Part shown: positions 9,904 to 18,909 of the stretch, piece by piece
Numbering within the stretch: position 1 is the first letter of the stretch
How the letters are laid out: each line of letters starts with the position of its first letter
Assembly (NCBI RefSeq): GCF_001908185.1
Contig: NZ_LGHM01000008.1
Span: 1-58,198 of the forward strand
Length of the DNA stretch: 58,198 bases
Direction of reading: 5' to 3'
DNA from: Bradyrhizobium sp. AS23.2
GTDB taxonomy: Bacteria; Pseudomonadota; Alphaproteobacteria; Rhizobiales; Xanthobacteraceae
Translations under genes and position numbers: made by a program
The notes under the pieces: generated by a model
What the model was told of the DNA's origin: nothing
The model's database searches: none
The model's input: only the letters and a program-made list of their open reading frames with translations

Positions 9904-10692
9904 TTAGGCAATTGTGTTGACGATGCCGCCCTCGACCCGCAGCGCCGCGCCGTTGGTCGCGGATGCCTCCTTCGACGCGACATAGACCACCATGTTGGCG
10001 ATCTCGTCGACGCTGGCGAAGCGCTGGATCAGCGAGCTCGGGCGATGCTGCTTGACGAAATTGGCCGCGGCCTCGTCCACCGATTGCCCATTCTGCCTGG
10101 CGAGGTCCTTCACGAAGGTCTCGACGCCTTCCGACATGGTCGGACCCGGCAGTACGGAATTGACGGTAACGCCGGTGCCGCGGGTGAGCTGCGCGAGGCC
10201 ACGCGCGACCGAGAGCTGGGCCGTCTTGCTCATGCCGTAGTGAATCATCTCGACAGGAATGTTGAGGCCGGATTCAGATGAGATGAAGACGATGCGACCC
10301 CAATTGCGATTAAGCATGCCCTTCAAGTAAGCGCGCGACAGCCGCACGCCGCTCATGACGTTGACCTCGAAGAAGCGGCTCCAGTCCTCGTCCGGGATCT
10401 CGAAAAAGTCTTTTGGCTCAAAGATGCCGGCATTGTTGACGAGAATGTCGACGTCAGGGAGCGCCGCCACAAGCGCCTTGCAGCCTGCCGCGGTCGAGAC
10501 GTCGGCGGCGATGCCGCGCACCTTAGCCCCCACGCCCTCCAGCTTGCGCACGGCCGCGTCGACCTTGTCCTGGCCGCGGCCGTTGATCACGACGCTCGCA
10601 CCCGAGCCGGCAAGGCCCTTTGCGATGGCGTGGCCGATGCCGGCGGTCGAGCCGGTCACGAGTGCGGTCTTTCCGGAAAGGTCGATCTTCAT
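9904..10692 (-). CDS. SDR family oxidoreductase
   Basis: A 262-residue classical short-chain dehydrogenase. The cofactor motif TGSTAGIG is near residues 13-20, NNAG near 86-89, and the catalytic Ser (ISSESG), Tyr152 and Lys156 (YGMSK) are all present. The arginine in INGRGQDK after the second strand suggests NADP(H). The region near 165-215 carries a substrate-binding loop typical of the group (SVLPGPTMSEGVETFV). The substrate is unknown. It is the first gene of a two-gene unit with the DUF1330 gene. Confidence 0.87.
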   Translation of the reverse strand: MKIDLSGKTALVTGSTAGIGHAIAKGLAGSGASVVINGRGQDKVDAAVRKLEGVGAKVRGIAADVSTAAGCKALVAALPDVDILVNNAGIFEPKDFFEIPDEDWSRFFEVNVMSGVRLSRAYLKGMLNRNWGRIVFISSESGLNIPVEMIHYGMSKTAQLSVARGLAQLTRGTGVTVNSVLPGPTMSEGVETFVKDLARQNGQSVDEAAANFVKQHRPSSLIQRFASVDEIANMVVYVASKEASATNGAALRVEGGIVNTIA

Positions 10693-10777
10693 GCGTCATC
10701 TCCATTGATGCTGACGGAGATATCGTGCGCAGCTCAGGCTGTCGCAATCGCCGCTCACCAATCAGTGAGGCAAACAG

Positions 10778-10803
10778 AAAGCGGCGCCCGAAGGCGCCGC
10801 TTT
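10778..10803 (-). terminator. intrinsic terminator of the secreted-protein gene at 10854-11360
   Basis: On the minus strand an 11-bp perfect stem (aaagcggcgcc / ggcgccgcttt) closes a ttcg tetraloop and is followed by ctgtttg. It lies about 50 bases past the stop of the upstream minus-strand gene and before the SDR gene. Confidence 0.85.
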
Positions 10804-10853
10804 CAAGATTCTAGGAAAGGCTCTCGCCACTTCCGTTTAGCGCACCTGCGCCG

Positions 10854-11360
10854 CTACTTGATCTGAGCGGCGACCTGCAGCGCCTTCCAGTCGAATTTTT
10901 CGGCGAGCGCCAGCGCTTCGTCCTCGGTGATGCCTTCAAAGGTAACGCTGAACAAGGCGTCCTTGCTCAACGACACGATGAGCGAGCCGGACTTCTCCGG
11001 GATATTGTAATTCTTGAGCACCGGCATGCCGTGCATCGTCGCTGAAATCACGTGACCTTCTGATGTCTGAAGGTTCATCCCGCCCTGGATCGGCGGAATG
11101 GCTCCGGTAGCGCCCTGCCCGATCAGGACAGAGGCATGCACCTGCGCCGAACCGCGCTCGTAGTCGCGCGTTGCCGTGGTCATGTTCGTGTCGGACATCT
11201 GCATCGACATGCCTTCCGGCTTCTTGCCCTGCCATCCGTTCAGATCAATCAAGAGCGGCAGGAAGCGTTGAAACGGCTGGTCGGCGCGTGCGGTCGAAAG
11301 TGGCCACAAGGCCGACAGCGCCACAAAAAAAACAAAGAGCCCAGTATTGCGGCTTAACAA
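10854..11360 (-). CDS. secreted protein of unknown function, N-terminus uncertain
   Basis: A 168-residue protein with a hydrophobic signal peptide (LFVFFVALSALWPLSTARA) and a mature part that begins DQPFQRFLPLLIDLNGWQG. I do not recognise a named family. The region YERGSAQVHASVLIG and the C-terminal GITEDEALALAEKFDWKAL suggest a small periplasmic or envelope-associated protein. The encoded start is TTG at 11360 with no well-placed ribosome-binding site. Another TTG at 11370 lies six bases after GGAGG but is out of frame. It would be in frame, giving MRKFVKPQYWALCFF before the same signal core, if the run of eight T (11325-11332 on the minus strand) had seven. A homopolymer error or a real indel is possible. 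Confidence 0.65.
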   Translation of the reverse strand: MLSRNTGLFVFFVALSALWPLSTARADQPFQRFLPLLIDLNGWQGKKPEGMSMQMSDTNMTTATRDYERGSAQVHASVLIGQGATGAIPPIQGGMNLQTSEGHVISATMHGMPVLKNYNIPEKSGSLIVSLSKDALFSVTFEGITEDEALALAEKFDWKALQVAAQIK

Positions 11361-11387
11361 ATTTTCTCAATTCTCACCTCCATTGGT

Positions 11388-11534
11388 CTAAAGCGCGATG
11401 ACTTTGAAATGAATCATCGTCGCGCTTTAGCTTGTGTTTGAGCATGATCTCCGCGCAACCGCTTCGCGTTTGTCGCGACGGGAAGCACTGCACGCTTTGC
11501 GCTAATGCGGCCCTTCGGGTCTGGATCATGCTCC
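11388..11534. repeat. RIME-like palindromic element, copy 1 (full length)
   Basis: It starts with an inverted repeat (ctaaagcgcgatga ... cgcgctttag, 11388-11430). A second module runs from gagcatgat (11440) to gatcatgctc (11533) and contains ggcccttcgggtc. This is a complete copy of a mosaic element frequent in Rhizobiales. It lies between the rplQ terminator and the neighbouring gene. Confidence 0.8.
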
Positions 11535-11605
11535 AGGCCTCCATAGCAAGCTGTCATGATGCTAGGAAGCCCGGCTTGAACGTGCGAATGCATCGGCCCG
11601 AGACC

Positions 11606-11636
11606 AAAAAAAAAGCGGCGCACCGGGCGCCGCTTT
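11606..11636 (-). terminator. intrinsic terminator of the ribosomal protein supercluster
   Basis: On the minus strand a 10-bp stem (aaagcggcgc / gcgccgcttt) with a five-base loop runs straight into a tract of T (the plus strand reads aaaaaaaaa). It lies 23 bases after the rplQ stop and marks the end of the alpha operon. Confidence 0.95.
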
Positions 11637-11658
11637 CTCTAACTCTATACCGGTCGGC

Positions 11659-12075
11659 TTATGCCGCTTCGGCTTCCTTCTCGTGGGTCGGACCGGAGTC
11701 CTGGCCCTTGGCATCGACGTCGCGATCGACGAACTCGATTACGGCCATCGCGGCGTTGTCGCCGTAACGGAAGCCGGCCTTGATGATGCGGGTGTAGCCG
11801 CCCTGGCGGTCCTTGTAGCGGGTCGCCAGCGTGTCGAAGAGCTTCTTGACCATGTCGACATCGCGCAGCTCCGAGATCGCCTGGCGGCGCAGCGACAGAC
11901 CGCCCTTCTTGCCGAGGGTGACGAGCTTCTCGACGATCGGGCGCAGCTCCTTGGCCTTCGGCAGCGTGGTGACGATCTGCTCGTGCTTGATCAGCGCAGC
12001 CGCCATGTTGGCGAACATCGCCTTGCGGTGCTCGGCGGTGCGGTTGAGCTTCCGATGAACCTTGCCGTGACGCAT
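11659..12075 (-). CDS. rplQ: 50S ribosomal protein L17
   Basis: 138 residues, normal length for alphaproteobacteria. [37 protein letters not shown] is the invariant L17 N-terminus, and [16 protein letters not shown] is also diagnostic. The protein sits near the exit tunnel of the large subunit. A short Ala/Glu-rich C-terminal tail follows the core. It is the last gene of the alpha operon, separated from rpoA by a RIME-like element instead of the usual short spacer. Confidence 0.98.
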   Translation of the reverse strand: MRHGKVHRKLNRTAEHRKAMFANMAAALIKHEQIVTTLPKAKELRPIVEKLVTLGKKGGLSLRRQAISELRDVDMVKKLFDTLATRYKDRQGGYTRIIKAGFRYGDNAAMAVIEFVDRDVDAKGQDSGPTHEKEAEAA

Positions 12076-12183
12076 GTGAGTAGTCCTTACGTTAAAACTG
12101 CCGCGACGGTTCGTCGGACATGTTGCTCAGGTGGGCTGCCTGCGTTCGCCCGCGAAAGCGCGAATGCGCTTTCGCCTCTTTGT

Positions 12184-12255
12184 TAGAGCATGATCCTCAT
12201 CGGAAAACCGCTTCGCACTTTGCGCTAGCGCGGCCCTTCGGGTCCGGGATCATGC
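12184..12255. repeat. RIME-like palindromic element, copy 2 (half element)
   Basis: It runs from agagcatgatcc to gggatcatgct and has the internal ggcccttcgggtc shared with copy 1, but lacks the ctaaagcgcgatga module. It occupies the rpoA-rplQ gap inside a transcribed operon. Confidence 0.8.
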
Positions 12256-12261
12256 TTGCGC

Positions 12262-13293
12262 TCAGTAGTGATCCTCGAAGCGCTTGGCGAGTTCGTCGAT
12301 GTTCTCCGGCGGCCAGCCCGGCACTTCCATGCCGAGGTGCAGACCCATCTGGGCCAGCACTTCCTTGATCTCGTTCAGTGACTTGCGGCCGAAGTTCGGG
12401 GTGCGAAGCATTTCGGCTTCCGACTTCTGCACGAGGTCGCCGATATAGACGATGTTGTCGTTCTTCAAGCAGTTGGCCGAACGCACCGACAGCTCGAGCT
12501 CGTCCACCTTCTTGAGGAAGGCCGGGTTGAAGGCGAGGTCCGGGATGATCTCCTGGGCGACTTCCTTGCGCGGCTCTTCGAAGTTGACGAACACGTTGAG
12601 CTGATCCTGCAGGATGCGCGCGGCGTAGGCCACGGAATCATCCGGTGTCAGCGCGCCGTTGGTCTCGATCGTCATGGTCAGCTTGTCGTAGTCGAGGATC
12701 TGGCCCTCGCGGGTGTTCTCGACCTTGTAGGAAACCTTGCGGACCGGCGAGTACAGGCTGTCGACCGGGATCAGGCCGATCGGCGCGTCCTCGGGACGGT
12801 TGCGCTCGGCGGGCACGTAACCCTTGCCGGTTGCGACCGTGAACTCCATCCGGATCTCCGCGCCCTCGTCGAGGGTGCAGATCTGAAGGTCCGGGTTGAG
12901 CACGGTGACGTCGCCGACGGTCTGGATGTCGCCGGCGGTGACGACGCCCGGGCCCTGCTTCTTCACGACCATGCGCTTGGGGCCTTCGCCCTGCATCTTG
13001 ATCGAGATGTCCTTGATGTTGAGCACGATGTCGGTGACGTCCTCCCGGACGCCCGCGATCGAGGAGAACTCGTGCAGCACGCCGTCGATGTGCACCGACT
13101 GCACCGCCGCGCCCTGGAGCGAGGAGAGCAGGATGCGGCGCAGCGCGTTGCCGAGCGTCTGGCCGAAGCCACGCTCGAGCGGCTCAGCGACGATGGTCGC
13201 AAAACGGGCCGGATCGCTGCCGGGCTGTACCTGGAGCTTGTTCGGCCGAATCAGTTCTTGCCAATTTTTCTGGATCGTCACTGTTTCACCCAT
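12262..13293 (-). CDS. rpoA: DNA-directed RNA polymerase alpha subunit
   Basis: 343 residues. The N-terminal domain for dimerisation and assembly ([23 protein letters not shown]) and the C-terminal domain for promoter UP elements and activators ([36 protein letters not shown]) are both complete. [20 protein letters not shown] is a start I recognise from Bradyrhizobium. The gene is in the alpha operon between rpsK and rplQ, with a hairpin just upstream. Confidence 0.98.
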   Translation of the reverse strand: MGETVTIQKNWQELIRPNKLQVQPGSDPARFATIVAEPLERGFGQTLGNALRRILLSSLQGAAVQSVHIDGVLHEFSSIAGVREDVTDIVLNIKDISIKMQGEGPKRMVVKKQGPGVVTAGDIQTVGDVTVLNPDLQICTLDEGAEIRMEFTVATGKGYVPAERNRPEDAPIGLIPVDSLYSPVRKVSYKVENTREGQILDYDKLTMTIETNGALTPDDSVAYAARILQDQLNVFVNFEEPRKEVAQEIIPDLAFNPAFLKKVDELELSVRSANCLKNDNIVYIGDLVQKSEAEMLRTPNFGRKSLNEIKEVLAQMGLHLGMEVPGWPPENIDELAKRFEDHY

Positions 13294-13374
13294 ACAGGCC
13301 AGTCAATTTGACAGTTCAAAATACTGGCGTTGGAGAAAGGCCGCAGATCATTCCCGCGGCTTCGCAAAAAGTCA

Positions 13375-13398
13375 TTGCGGGCGCCGATGCGCCCGCAA
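13375..13398 (-). promoter_or_regulatory. strong hairpin in the rpsK-rpoA gap
   Basis: A perfect 10-bp stem (ttgcgggcgc / gcgcccgcaa) with a four-base loop lies between rpsK and rpoA. On the transcribed strand it is followed by tgactttttgcg, a short T tract, so it could act as a partial terminator or an RNA-stabilising element that sets the rpoA level. Confidence 0.6.
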
Positions 13399-13405
13399 CT
13401 TGGTA

Positions 13406-13795
13406 TCAAACGCGCCGACGCTTGCGGGGACGGCAACCGTTGTGCGGGATCGTGGTCACGTCGCGGATCGAGGTGACGGTGAAGCCCGCGGCCTGGAGCG
13501 CGCGGAGCGCCGACTCGCGGCCCGAACCGGGACCGGCGACTTCGACTTCCAGCGTGCGCATGCCGTGTTCCTGCGCCTTCTTCGACACGTCCTCGGCGGC
13601 AACCTGCGCGGCGTACGGGGTAGACTTGCGCGAGCCCTTGAAGCCCATCGTGCCGGCGGAGGACCAGGCAATCGTGTTGCCCTGCGCGTCGGTGATGGTG
13701 ATGGTCGTGTTGTTGAACGACGAGTTCACGTGCGCGACGCCGGAGGCGATGTTCTTGCGCTCACGACGACGAACGCGGGTGGCTTCCTTGGCCAT
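13406..13795 (-). CDS. rpsK: 30S ribosomal protein S11
   Basis: 129 residues, complete. [18 protein letters not shown] and the C-terminal [20 protein letters not shown] are the conserved S11 core and platform-binding tail. The protein forms part of the 30S platform near the mRNA exit. The ATG follows AGGAAAGGTAGTC. It lies between rpsM and rpoA in the alpha operon. Confidence 0.98.
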   Translation of the reverse strand: MAKEATRVRRRERKNIASGVAHVNSSFNNTTITITDAQGNTIAWSSAGTMGFKGSRKSTPYAAQVAAEDVSKKAQEHGMRTLEVEVAGPGSGRESALRALQAAGFTVTSIRDVTTIPHNGCRPRKRRRV

Positions 13796-13862
13796 TGACT
13801 ACCTTTCCTGGAGATCTCAAACGCCGCCGTAACGCCAGCGGCTACACCTGTGGAACGAAAGG

Positions 13863-13900
13863 CGCGTGGCGAACGGGTCATCCCCTTTCGCCACACGCCG
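13863..13900 (-). promoter_or_regulatory. imperfect hairpin in the rpsM-rpsK gap
   Basis: cgtggcgaa pairs with ttcgccacacg through one bulged base around a loop of about 13 bases. There is no T tract, so it is more likely an mRNA processing or stability structure than a terminator. Confidence 0.4.
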
Positions 13901-13917
13901 CGATTGGATTCGAAAAC

Positions 13918-14286
13918 TTACTTCTTCTTGCCGGCGATGGCCTTGGCCGGGCCCTTGCGCGTACGCGCATTGGTGTGGGTACGCTGACCGCGCACCGGCA
14001 GACCGCGACGATGACGCAGGCCGCGATAGCAGCCGAGGTCCATCAGACGCTTGATGTTCATGCCGACCTCACGCCGCAGGTCGCCCTCGACGAGATAGTC
14101 GCGGTCGATCACTTCGCGGATCTGCAGCACTTCGGCGTCGCTGAGCTGATTGACGCGACGATCCTCGGGAATCTTCACCTTCTCCAGGATCTCACCGGCG
14201 TTCTTCGCGCCGATGCCATGGATGTACTGGAGCGCGATCAGCACGCGCTTGTTGGTGGGAATGTTCACGCCGGCAATACGGGCCAC
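13918..14286 (-). CDS. rpsM: 30S ribosomal protein S13
   Basis: 122 residues, the usual length. [25 protein letters not shown] and the tail [18 protein letters not shown] identify S13, which contacts the 50S subunit (bridges B1a/b) at the head of the 30S. The start is GTG at 14286, because AGGAG lies eight bases upstream and the product then begins like all S13 proteins. A TTG seven codons earlier would place the ribosome-binding site inside the gene. It is the first gene of the alpha operon, after adk. Confidence 0.97.
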   Translation of the reverse strand: MARIAGVNIPTNKRVLIALQYIHGIGAKNAGEILEKVKIPEDRRVNQLSDAEVLQIREVIDRDYLVEGDLRREVGMNIKRLMDLGCYRGLRHRRGLPVRGQRTHTNARTRKGPAKAIAGKKK

Positions 14287-14474
14287 GGCCTTCTCTCCTG
14301 TTGCCAATCCCTCGTCAGGAATCGGGCTTTAAGTGCTTGCTTTCTCGGGCAGGTGTTCACAAACGCGAACACGACGCCCACCCCCCGGTCTTCCTGGGGC
14401 CCGGCATCGTCTGAAACTATCCGACTTGGATGCGGGGCTTATTAAGGGATTCCGGGGGCTTCCGTCAACCGCTG

Positions 14475-15356
14475 CTAGCGCCTGGCTCGCTTTTTCGTGA
14501 CCTTTTTTGCGGCCTTTTTGGCACCTTTTTTGACAGCCTTCTTGGCGGTCTTTTTGGCCGCCTTCTTTGCTGTTTTCTTGGCGGTTTTCTTGACGGTTTT
14601 CTTGGCTGCCTTCTTGCTACCCTTGGCGGCCTTCTTGGCGGCCTTTTTCGCGGATTTGGTGGCCATTTTGGTCGTTTTCGCCAGCTTTTGGGCCGTTTTC
14701 TTCGCGGCCTTGGTCTTTTTGGCAGGCGCAGCCTTGGCTGCGCTCCGGGCATGCGTTTTGGGCTCGACCGCCCCGAGCGCCAGGAGCTGGCGATGGATGG
14801 CGCGGGTGACCTCGTCGATGGCCATCATGCCGTCGATAGTCGAGAGCTTCCGCCGCTCGGAATAGTAGTGAATCAGCGGTTCCGTCTGGTTGCGGTAGCT
14901 GGCAAGCCGCTTGGTCAGGACCTCCGGGGTGTCGTCGACCCGAACCTCCTCCCCGCGCTCCCGCATCTGGGCGACGCGGGTCTCGACGCGACTCAGAAGC
15001 GCGCTTTCGTTGACGCGCAGCTCGATCACCGCATCGAGCTTGAGGTGCTTGTGCCTGAGCAGTTCGTCGAGCGCCTCGGCCTGCGGCACGGTGCGCGGGA
15101 AACCGTCCAGGATGAAGCCGTTCCTGGCGTCTGGCTGGTCGATCCGGTCGGAGATGATTCCGACCACGACCTCGTCGGGCACGAGGCCGCCGCCGGCCAT
15201 GATCTCCTTGGCCTTGAGTCCGACCGGCGTTCCCGCCGCAACGGCTGCGCGCAACATCTCGCCGGTCGAGAGCTGGACGATGCCATAGCGCTGCACCAGA
15301 AGTTGCGCCTGGGTCCCCTTGCCCGACCCCGGCGGCCCCAGAAGTATAATTCTCAT
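14475..15356 (-). CDS. adk: adenylate kinase with Lys/Ala-rich histone H1-like C-terminal extension
   Basis: 293 residues, about 100 longer than the bacterial short-form enzyme. Residues 1-195 are a normal adenylate kinase (ATP + AMP to 2 ADP). P-loop GPPGSGKGT is at 8-16, the AMP-binding [10 protein letters not shown] at 30-39, and [14 protein letters not shown] at 84-97. The LID is short and has no zinc cysteines. Residues 200-293 are almost only Lys, Ala and Thr in [11 protein letters not shown] repeats, ending VTKKRARR, like histone H1 or bacterial Hc1/AlgP tails. The frame is continuous with no homopolymer anomaly, so the fusion looks genuine. It lies downstream of secY, as in many spc operons. 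The tail probably binds nucleic acid or the ribosome; that is inference. Confidence 0.93.
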   Translation of the reverse strand: MRIILLGPPGSGKGTQAQLLVQRYGIVQLSTGEMLRAAVAAGTPVGLKAKEIMAGGGLVPDEVVVGIISDRIDQPDARNGFILDGFPRTVPQAEALDELLRHKHLKLDAVIELRVNESALLSRVETRVAQMRERGEEVRVDDTPEVLTKRLASYRNQTEPLIHYYSERRKLSTIDGMMAIDEVTRAIHRQLLALGAVEPKTHARSAAKAAPAKKTKAAKKTAQKLAKTTKMATKSAKKAAKKAAKGSKKAAKKTVKKTAKKTAKKAAKKTAKKAVKKGAKKAAKKVTKKRARR

Positions 15357-15632
15357 TGGCGTACGCCCCCCCCGAATTGGTGAGCGATACGTCGCGCACC
15401 TGTGTTTGAAGTTCGAAACAGTGCAAACCATAATCGGCGCCGCACCGCTACCCATATCATAGGGGAGCGAATGGGCGGACGCCAAGAAGGCCTTTGAAAT
15501 CAGTGACTCGCTGCAGTGAGAGCAGCTCTGCCGATGCGATCGAATGCCTGGATGGTGGCCTCGGCGGGCGCCGCGCGTTGCTCGCGCGGCGAATCGACGG
15601 CGCAGTCGCGCCGACATCAGAGGACGCCGCGC
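15357..15632. other. secY-adk intergenic region
   Basis: 276 bases with no supported gene. This is a long gap for the interior of a spc operon and may hold an internal promoter for adk and the alpha operon. I see no clear CTTGAC/CTATAT pair. A run of eight C (15367-15374) lies just upstream of adk. Confidence 0.5.
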
Positions 15633-16964
15633 TTAGCGGCGGCGGCCCCGCAGCTTCGACTTCCGGATCAGGCCTTCGTACTGATGGGCCAGCAGATAGC
15701 CCTGCACCTGCGCCACCGTGTCCATGGTGACGCTGACGACGATCAGCAGCGAGGTGCCGCCGAAATAGAACGGCACCGAGGCGTAGGAGATCAGGATCTC
15801 CGGGATCAAGCAGACGATCGCCAGATAGATCGCGCCGAGCACGGTGATGCGCGATAGCACGTAGTCGATATATTCCGCGGTGCGCTCGCCGGGACGGATG
15901 CCCGGAATGAAGCCGCCGTGCTTCTTCAGATTGTCCGCAGTCTCGGTCGGGTTGAACACGATCGCGGTGTAGAAGAACGCGAAGAACACGATCAGCGCGA
16001 GATAGAGGATTAGGAACAGCGGACGGCCGTGACCGAGCTGCGTGGTGATCCACTGGAACCATTCGGGCCCACTGCCCGCGTTGAAGTTCGCAACCGTCGT
16101 CGGCAGCAGGAGCAGCGATGACGCGAAGATCGGCGGGATCACGCCCGAGGTGTTGAGCTTGAGCGGCAGATGCGACGACTGGCCCTCGAACATCTTGTTG
16201 CCGACCTGGCGCTTCGGATACTGGATCAGCAGCCGGCGCTGAGCGCGCTCCACGAACACGATGAAGGCGATCACCGCGACCGCCATGATGATGACGACAA
16301 GGATCAGGCCGGTCGACATCGCGCCCTGACGGCCGAGCTCGAGCATGTTGGCGAGCGCCGCGGGCAGCTCGGCGACGATGCCGGAGAGAATGATCAGCGA
16401 GATGCCGTTGCCGATGCCGCGCGAGGTGATCTGCTCGCCCAGCCACATCAGGAACATGGTGCCGCCGGTCAGCGTGATCGCCGTGGACAGGCGGAAGAAC
16501 ATGCCGGGGTCGCTGACGACGTTGCCGGCGCCTTCCAGGCCCACCGCAATGCCGTAGGACTGGAACGCGGCCAGGATGACGGTAAGGTAGCGCGTGTACT
16601 GGTTCAGCGTCTTGCGGCCGGCCTCGCCTTCCTTCTTCAGTGCCTCGAGCTGCGGCGAGACGGTGGTCAGGAGCTGGATGATGATAGAGGCCGAGATGTA
16701 CGGCATGATGTTCAGCGCGAAGATCGCCATGCGGTGGATGCCGCCGCCGGCGAACATGTTGAACATGCCGAGGATGCCGCCCGCCTGCGAGCGGAACACC
16801 TGTTCCCAGATGTTGGGATCGATACCGGGCAGCGGGATGTAGGTTCCGAGCCGGTAAACGAGTAGCGCACCCAGCGTGAACCAGATGCGCTTCTTCAGTT
16901 CGTCGGCCTTGGCAAACGCGCCGAAATTGAGGTTGGCTGCCAGTTGTTCCGCTGCTGAGGCCAT
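15633..16964 (-). CDS. secY: preprotein translocase subunit SecY
   Basis: 443 residues, the ten-helix channel subunit of the Sec translocon in the inner membrane. Characteristic segments are LGTYIPLPGIDPN, MPYISASIIIQLL, MWLGEQITSRGIGNGISLII and the cytoplasmic loop KHGGFIPGIRPGERTAEYIDYVLSRIT. The C-terminal tail LRGRRR is basic as expected. It is in the spc operon between rplO and adk, with a stable hairpin in the rplO-secY gap. Confidence 0.98.
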   Translation of the reverse strand: MASAAEQLAANLNFGAFAKADELKKRIWFTLGALLVYRLGTYIPLPGIDPNIWEQVFRSQAGGILGMFNMFAGGGIHRMAIFALNIMPYISASIIIQLLTTVSPQLEALKKEGEAGRKTLNQYTRYLTVILAAFQSYGIAVGLEGAGNVVSDPGMFFRLSTAITLTGGTMFLMWLGEQITSRGIGNGISLIILSGIVAELPAALANMLELGRQGAMSTGLILVVIIMAVAVIAFIVFVERAQRRLLIQYPKRQVGNKMFEGQSSHLPLKLNTSGVIPPIFASSLLLLPTTVANFNAGSGPEWFQWITTQLGHGRPLFLILYLALIVFFAFFYTAIVFNPTETADNLKKHGGFIPGIRPGERTAEYIDYVLSRITVLGAIYLAIVCLIPEILISYASVPFYFGGTSLLIVVSVTMDTVAQVQGYLLAHQYEGLIRKSKLRGRRR

Positions 16965-17071
16965 ATTGGACTTTCTCCCGCCGCCTTTTGCGCCGTCGTA
17001 CCCGCGGCCGGGCTACTTTAGCGGACGCCGGACCTTATCTGGGGCTCGGCTTCGATAAGTCCACGTCCCGC

Positions 17072-17109
17072 CTGCGTAAAGGCCCGCGAGCCGCGGGCCA
17101 ATGACGCAG
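17072..17109 (-). promoter_or_regulatory. long hairpin in the rplO-secY gap
   Basis: The inner stem ggcccgcg / cgcgggcc has a three-base loop. The outer stem ctgcgt / acgcag is separated by short A-rich internal loops. It starts just four bases past the rplO stop and has no T tract. It may protect the upstream mRNA end or uncouple rplO and secY levels. Confidence 0.55.
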
Positions 17110-17112
17110 ATG

Positions 17113-17598
17113 TTACGCCGCCTCGCCTTCTTCCTTGGCAGGCGCGAGGATCTTTACCGAGCCGCCGGCCTTCTCGACCGCCGCGATCGCGGTCTTCGAG
17201 GCGCCATGGACTTCGATGTTGAGCTTGGACTTGAGCTCGCCGCGGCCGAGCAGCCGCAGGCCACCCTTGGCGCGGCGCAGCACGCCGCCCTTCACCAGCG
17301 CTTCGACGTTCACGACGCTGCCGGCGTCGATCTTCTTGGCATCGACCGCTTCCTGGAGCCGGTCGAGATTGATCTCGGCGAACTCCACGCGGAAGATGTT
17401 GTTGAAGCCGCGCTTGGGCAGACGGCGATGCATCGGCATCTGGCCGCCTTCGAAACCCTTGATGCGCACGCCCGAACGCGCGGTCTGGCCCTTGCCGCCG
17501 CGGCCGGACTGCTTGCCCTTGCCCGAACCAATGCCGCGGCCGACGCGCATACGCTTTTTGCGCGAGCCGGCGTTGTCGGCGATATCGCTGAGCTTCAT
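17113..17598 (-). CDS. rplO: 50S ribosomal protein L15
   Basis: 161 residues. [29 protein letters not shown] and [32 protein letters not shown] are the classic Gly/Arg-rich L15 N-terminal arm that reaches into the 23S rRNA core. A globular C-terminal domain follows and ends in an EEGEAA tail. It lies in the spc operon between rpmD and secY. A RIME-like element separates it from rpmD. Confidence 0.98.
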   Translation of the reverse strand: MKLSDIADNAGSRKKRMRVGRGIGSGKGKQSGRGGKGQTARSGVRIKGFEGGQMPMHRRLPKRGFNNIFRVEFAEINLDRLQEAVDAKKIDAGSVVNVEALVKGGVLRRAKGGLRLLGRGELKSKLNIEVHGASKTAIAAVEKAGGSVKILAPAKEEGEAA

Positions 17599-17618
17599 CG
17601 CCCTTCTCCTTGTGTCTT

Positions 17619-17667
17619 GCGCATGATTATCACCGAAAACCGGTGCCCGCTTTTCGGGATCATGCGC
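17619..17667. repeat. RIME-like palindromic element, copy 3 (minimal)
   Basis: gcgcatgat and atcatgcgc arms enclose aaaccggtgcccgcttttcggg. It fills the rpmD-rplO gap. It is the gcatgat module with the accgaaaaccgg core found in many Rhizobiales genomes. Confidence 0.8.
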
Positions 17668-17673
17668 CTTTGC

Positions 17674-17868
17674 TTACTTCTCGTCGACGATGCGGACGAG
17701 ATGGTGAACCTTCTCAATCATACCGCGGACCGCCGGGGTATCCGGCAGTTCGCTGGTGCGACCGATCTTGTTGAGTTTGAGCCCGATCAGCGTCGAGCGC
17801 TGCGAGTGATGGCGGCGGATCGCGCTGCCGGTCTGCTCGAGCTTGATCGTCTTGCTGGCCTTGGCCAT
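17674..17868 (-). CDS. rpmD: 50S ribosomal protein L30
   Basis: 64 residues, complete. [32 protein letters not shown] and the C-terminal [17 protein letters not shown] are conserved L30 features. It is small and often missed but sits in its canonical place between rpsE and rplO in the spc operon. Confidence 0.97.
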   Translation of the reverse strand: MAKASKTIKLEQTGSAIRRHHSQRSTLIGLKLNKIGRTSELPDTPAVRGMIEKVHHLVRIVDEK

Positions 17869-17891
17869 GGGAGTCTACTCCAAAGCTTCCG

Positions 17892-18488
17892 TTAGTCGGC
17901 AGCCGCCTCGGCATCGCCGCCGATACGGCGGGACTGCAGAGTGGACACCTTGATGTTGCGGCGGGCTGCGACCGAACGCGGCGAATCCTGATGCTTCAGC
18001 GCGTCGAAAGTCGCGCGCACCATGTTGTACGGGTTCGACGAGCCGATCGACTTCGCCACCACGTCCTGAACGCCGAGCGTCTCGAACACGGCGCGCATCG
18101 GGCCGCCAGCGATGATGCCGGTACCGGCCGGTGCGGCACGCAGATAGACACGGCCCGCGCCATGACGGCCGGCGATATCGTGATGAAGCGTGCGGCCCTC
18201 GCGCAGCGACACGCGGGTCAGGTTGCGCTTGGCGGACTCGGTTGCCTTGCGGATCGCCTCAGGCACCTCGCGCGCCTTGCCGTGACCGAAGCCGGCGCGG
18301 CCCTTCTGGTCGCCGATCACGACCAGCGCTGCGAAACCGAAGCGCTTGCCGCCCTTGACGACCTTGGCCACGCGATTGATGTGGACGAGCTTGTCGACGA
18401 ACTCGCTGTCGCGCTCCTCGCGCTCCCTGCGTTCACGTCCGCCGCCGCGTTGATCGCGTCCACCACGTTGTTCGCGTTCAGCTGCCAT
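17892..18488 (-). CDS. rpsE: 30S ribosomal protein S5
   Basis: 198 residues. The N-terminal 35 residues are an Arg/Glu/Gly-rich extension ([15 protein letters not shown]) seen in alphaproteobacteria, followed by the S5 double-stranded RNA-binding domain ([44 protein letters not shown]) and the C-terminal domain ([19 protein letters not shown]). S5 takes part in decoding fidelity and in the mRNA entry channel. It is in the spc operon. Confidence 0.98.
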   Translation of the reverse strand: MAAEREQRGGRDQRGGGRERREREERDSEFVDKLVHINRVAKVVKGGKRFGFAALVVIGDQKGRAGFGHGKAREVPEAIRKATESAKRNLTRVSLREGRTLHHDIAGRHGAGRVYLRAAPAGTGIIAGGPMRAVFETLGVQDVVAKSIGSSNPYNMVRATFDALKHQDSPRSVAARRNIKVSTLQSRRIGGDAEAAAD

Positions 18489-18535
18489 GGTTTTTCCAAT
18501 CCTTCAGAGGCTTACGCCTCAATCCTCAAATTCTG

Positions 18536-18898
18536 TTAGAAGCTCAGCCCGCTCTCACGCGCAGCGTCGGCAAGAGCCTTGACGCGCCCGTGATAGAGAT
18601 AGCTGCCGCGATCGAACACGACTTCCTTGACGCCCTTCTCGGCGGCGCGCTCGGCCAGCAGCTTGCCGACCGCCTTCGCCGCATCGATGTCGGCGCCGGT
18701 CTTGCCGCCGTCGCGCATCGCTTTCTCGAGCGACGAGGCAGAGGCCAGCGTCTCGCCCTTCAGGTCGTCGATGACCTGGGCGTAGATGTGCTTGGACGAG
18801 CGGAACACCGACAGGCGCGGACGGCCGCCACCGGAGCGGCGCAGCTTCAGCCGCACACTCCGCTTGCGCCGGGCATTCGTAACCTTGGCTTTCGACAT
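18536..18898 (-). CDS. rplR: 50S ribosomal protein L18
   Basis: 120 residues. [20 protein letters not shown] and the C-terminal [26 protein letters not shown] are diagnostic. L18 brings 5S rRNA into the large subunit together with L5. It is in the spc operon between rplF and rpsE. Confidence 0.98.
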   Translation of the reverse strand: MSKAKVTNARRKRSVRLKLRRSGGGRPRLSVFRSSKHIYAQVIDDLKGETLASASSLEKAMRDGGKTGADIDAAKAVGKLLAERAAEKGVKEVVFDRGSYLYHGRVKALADAARESGLSF

Positions 18899-18909
18899 GA
18901 CCGGCTCCG

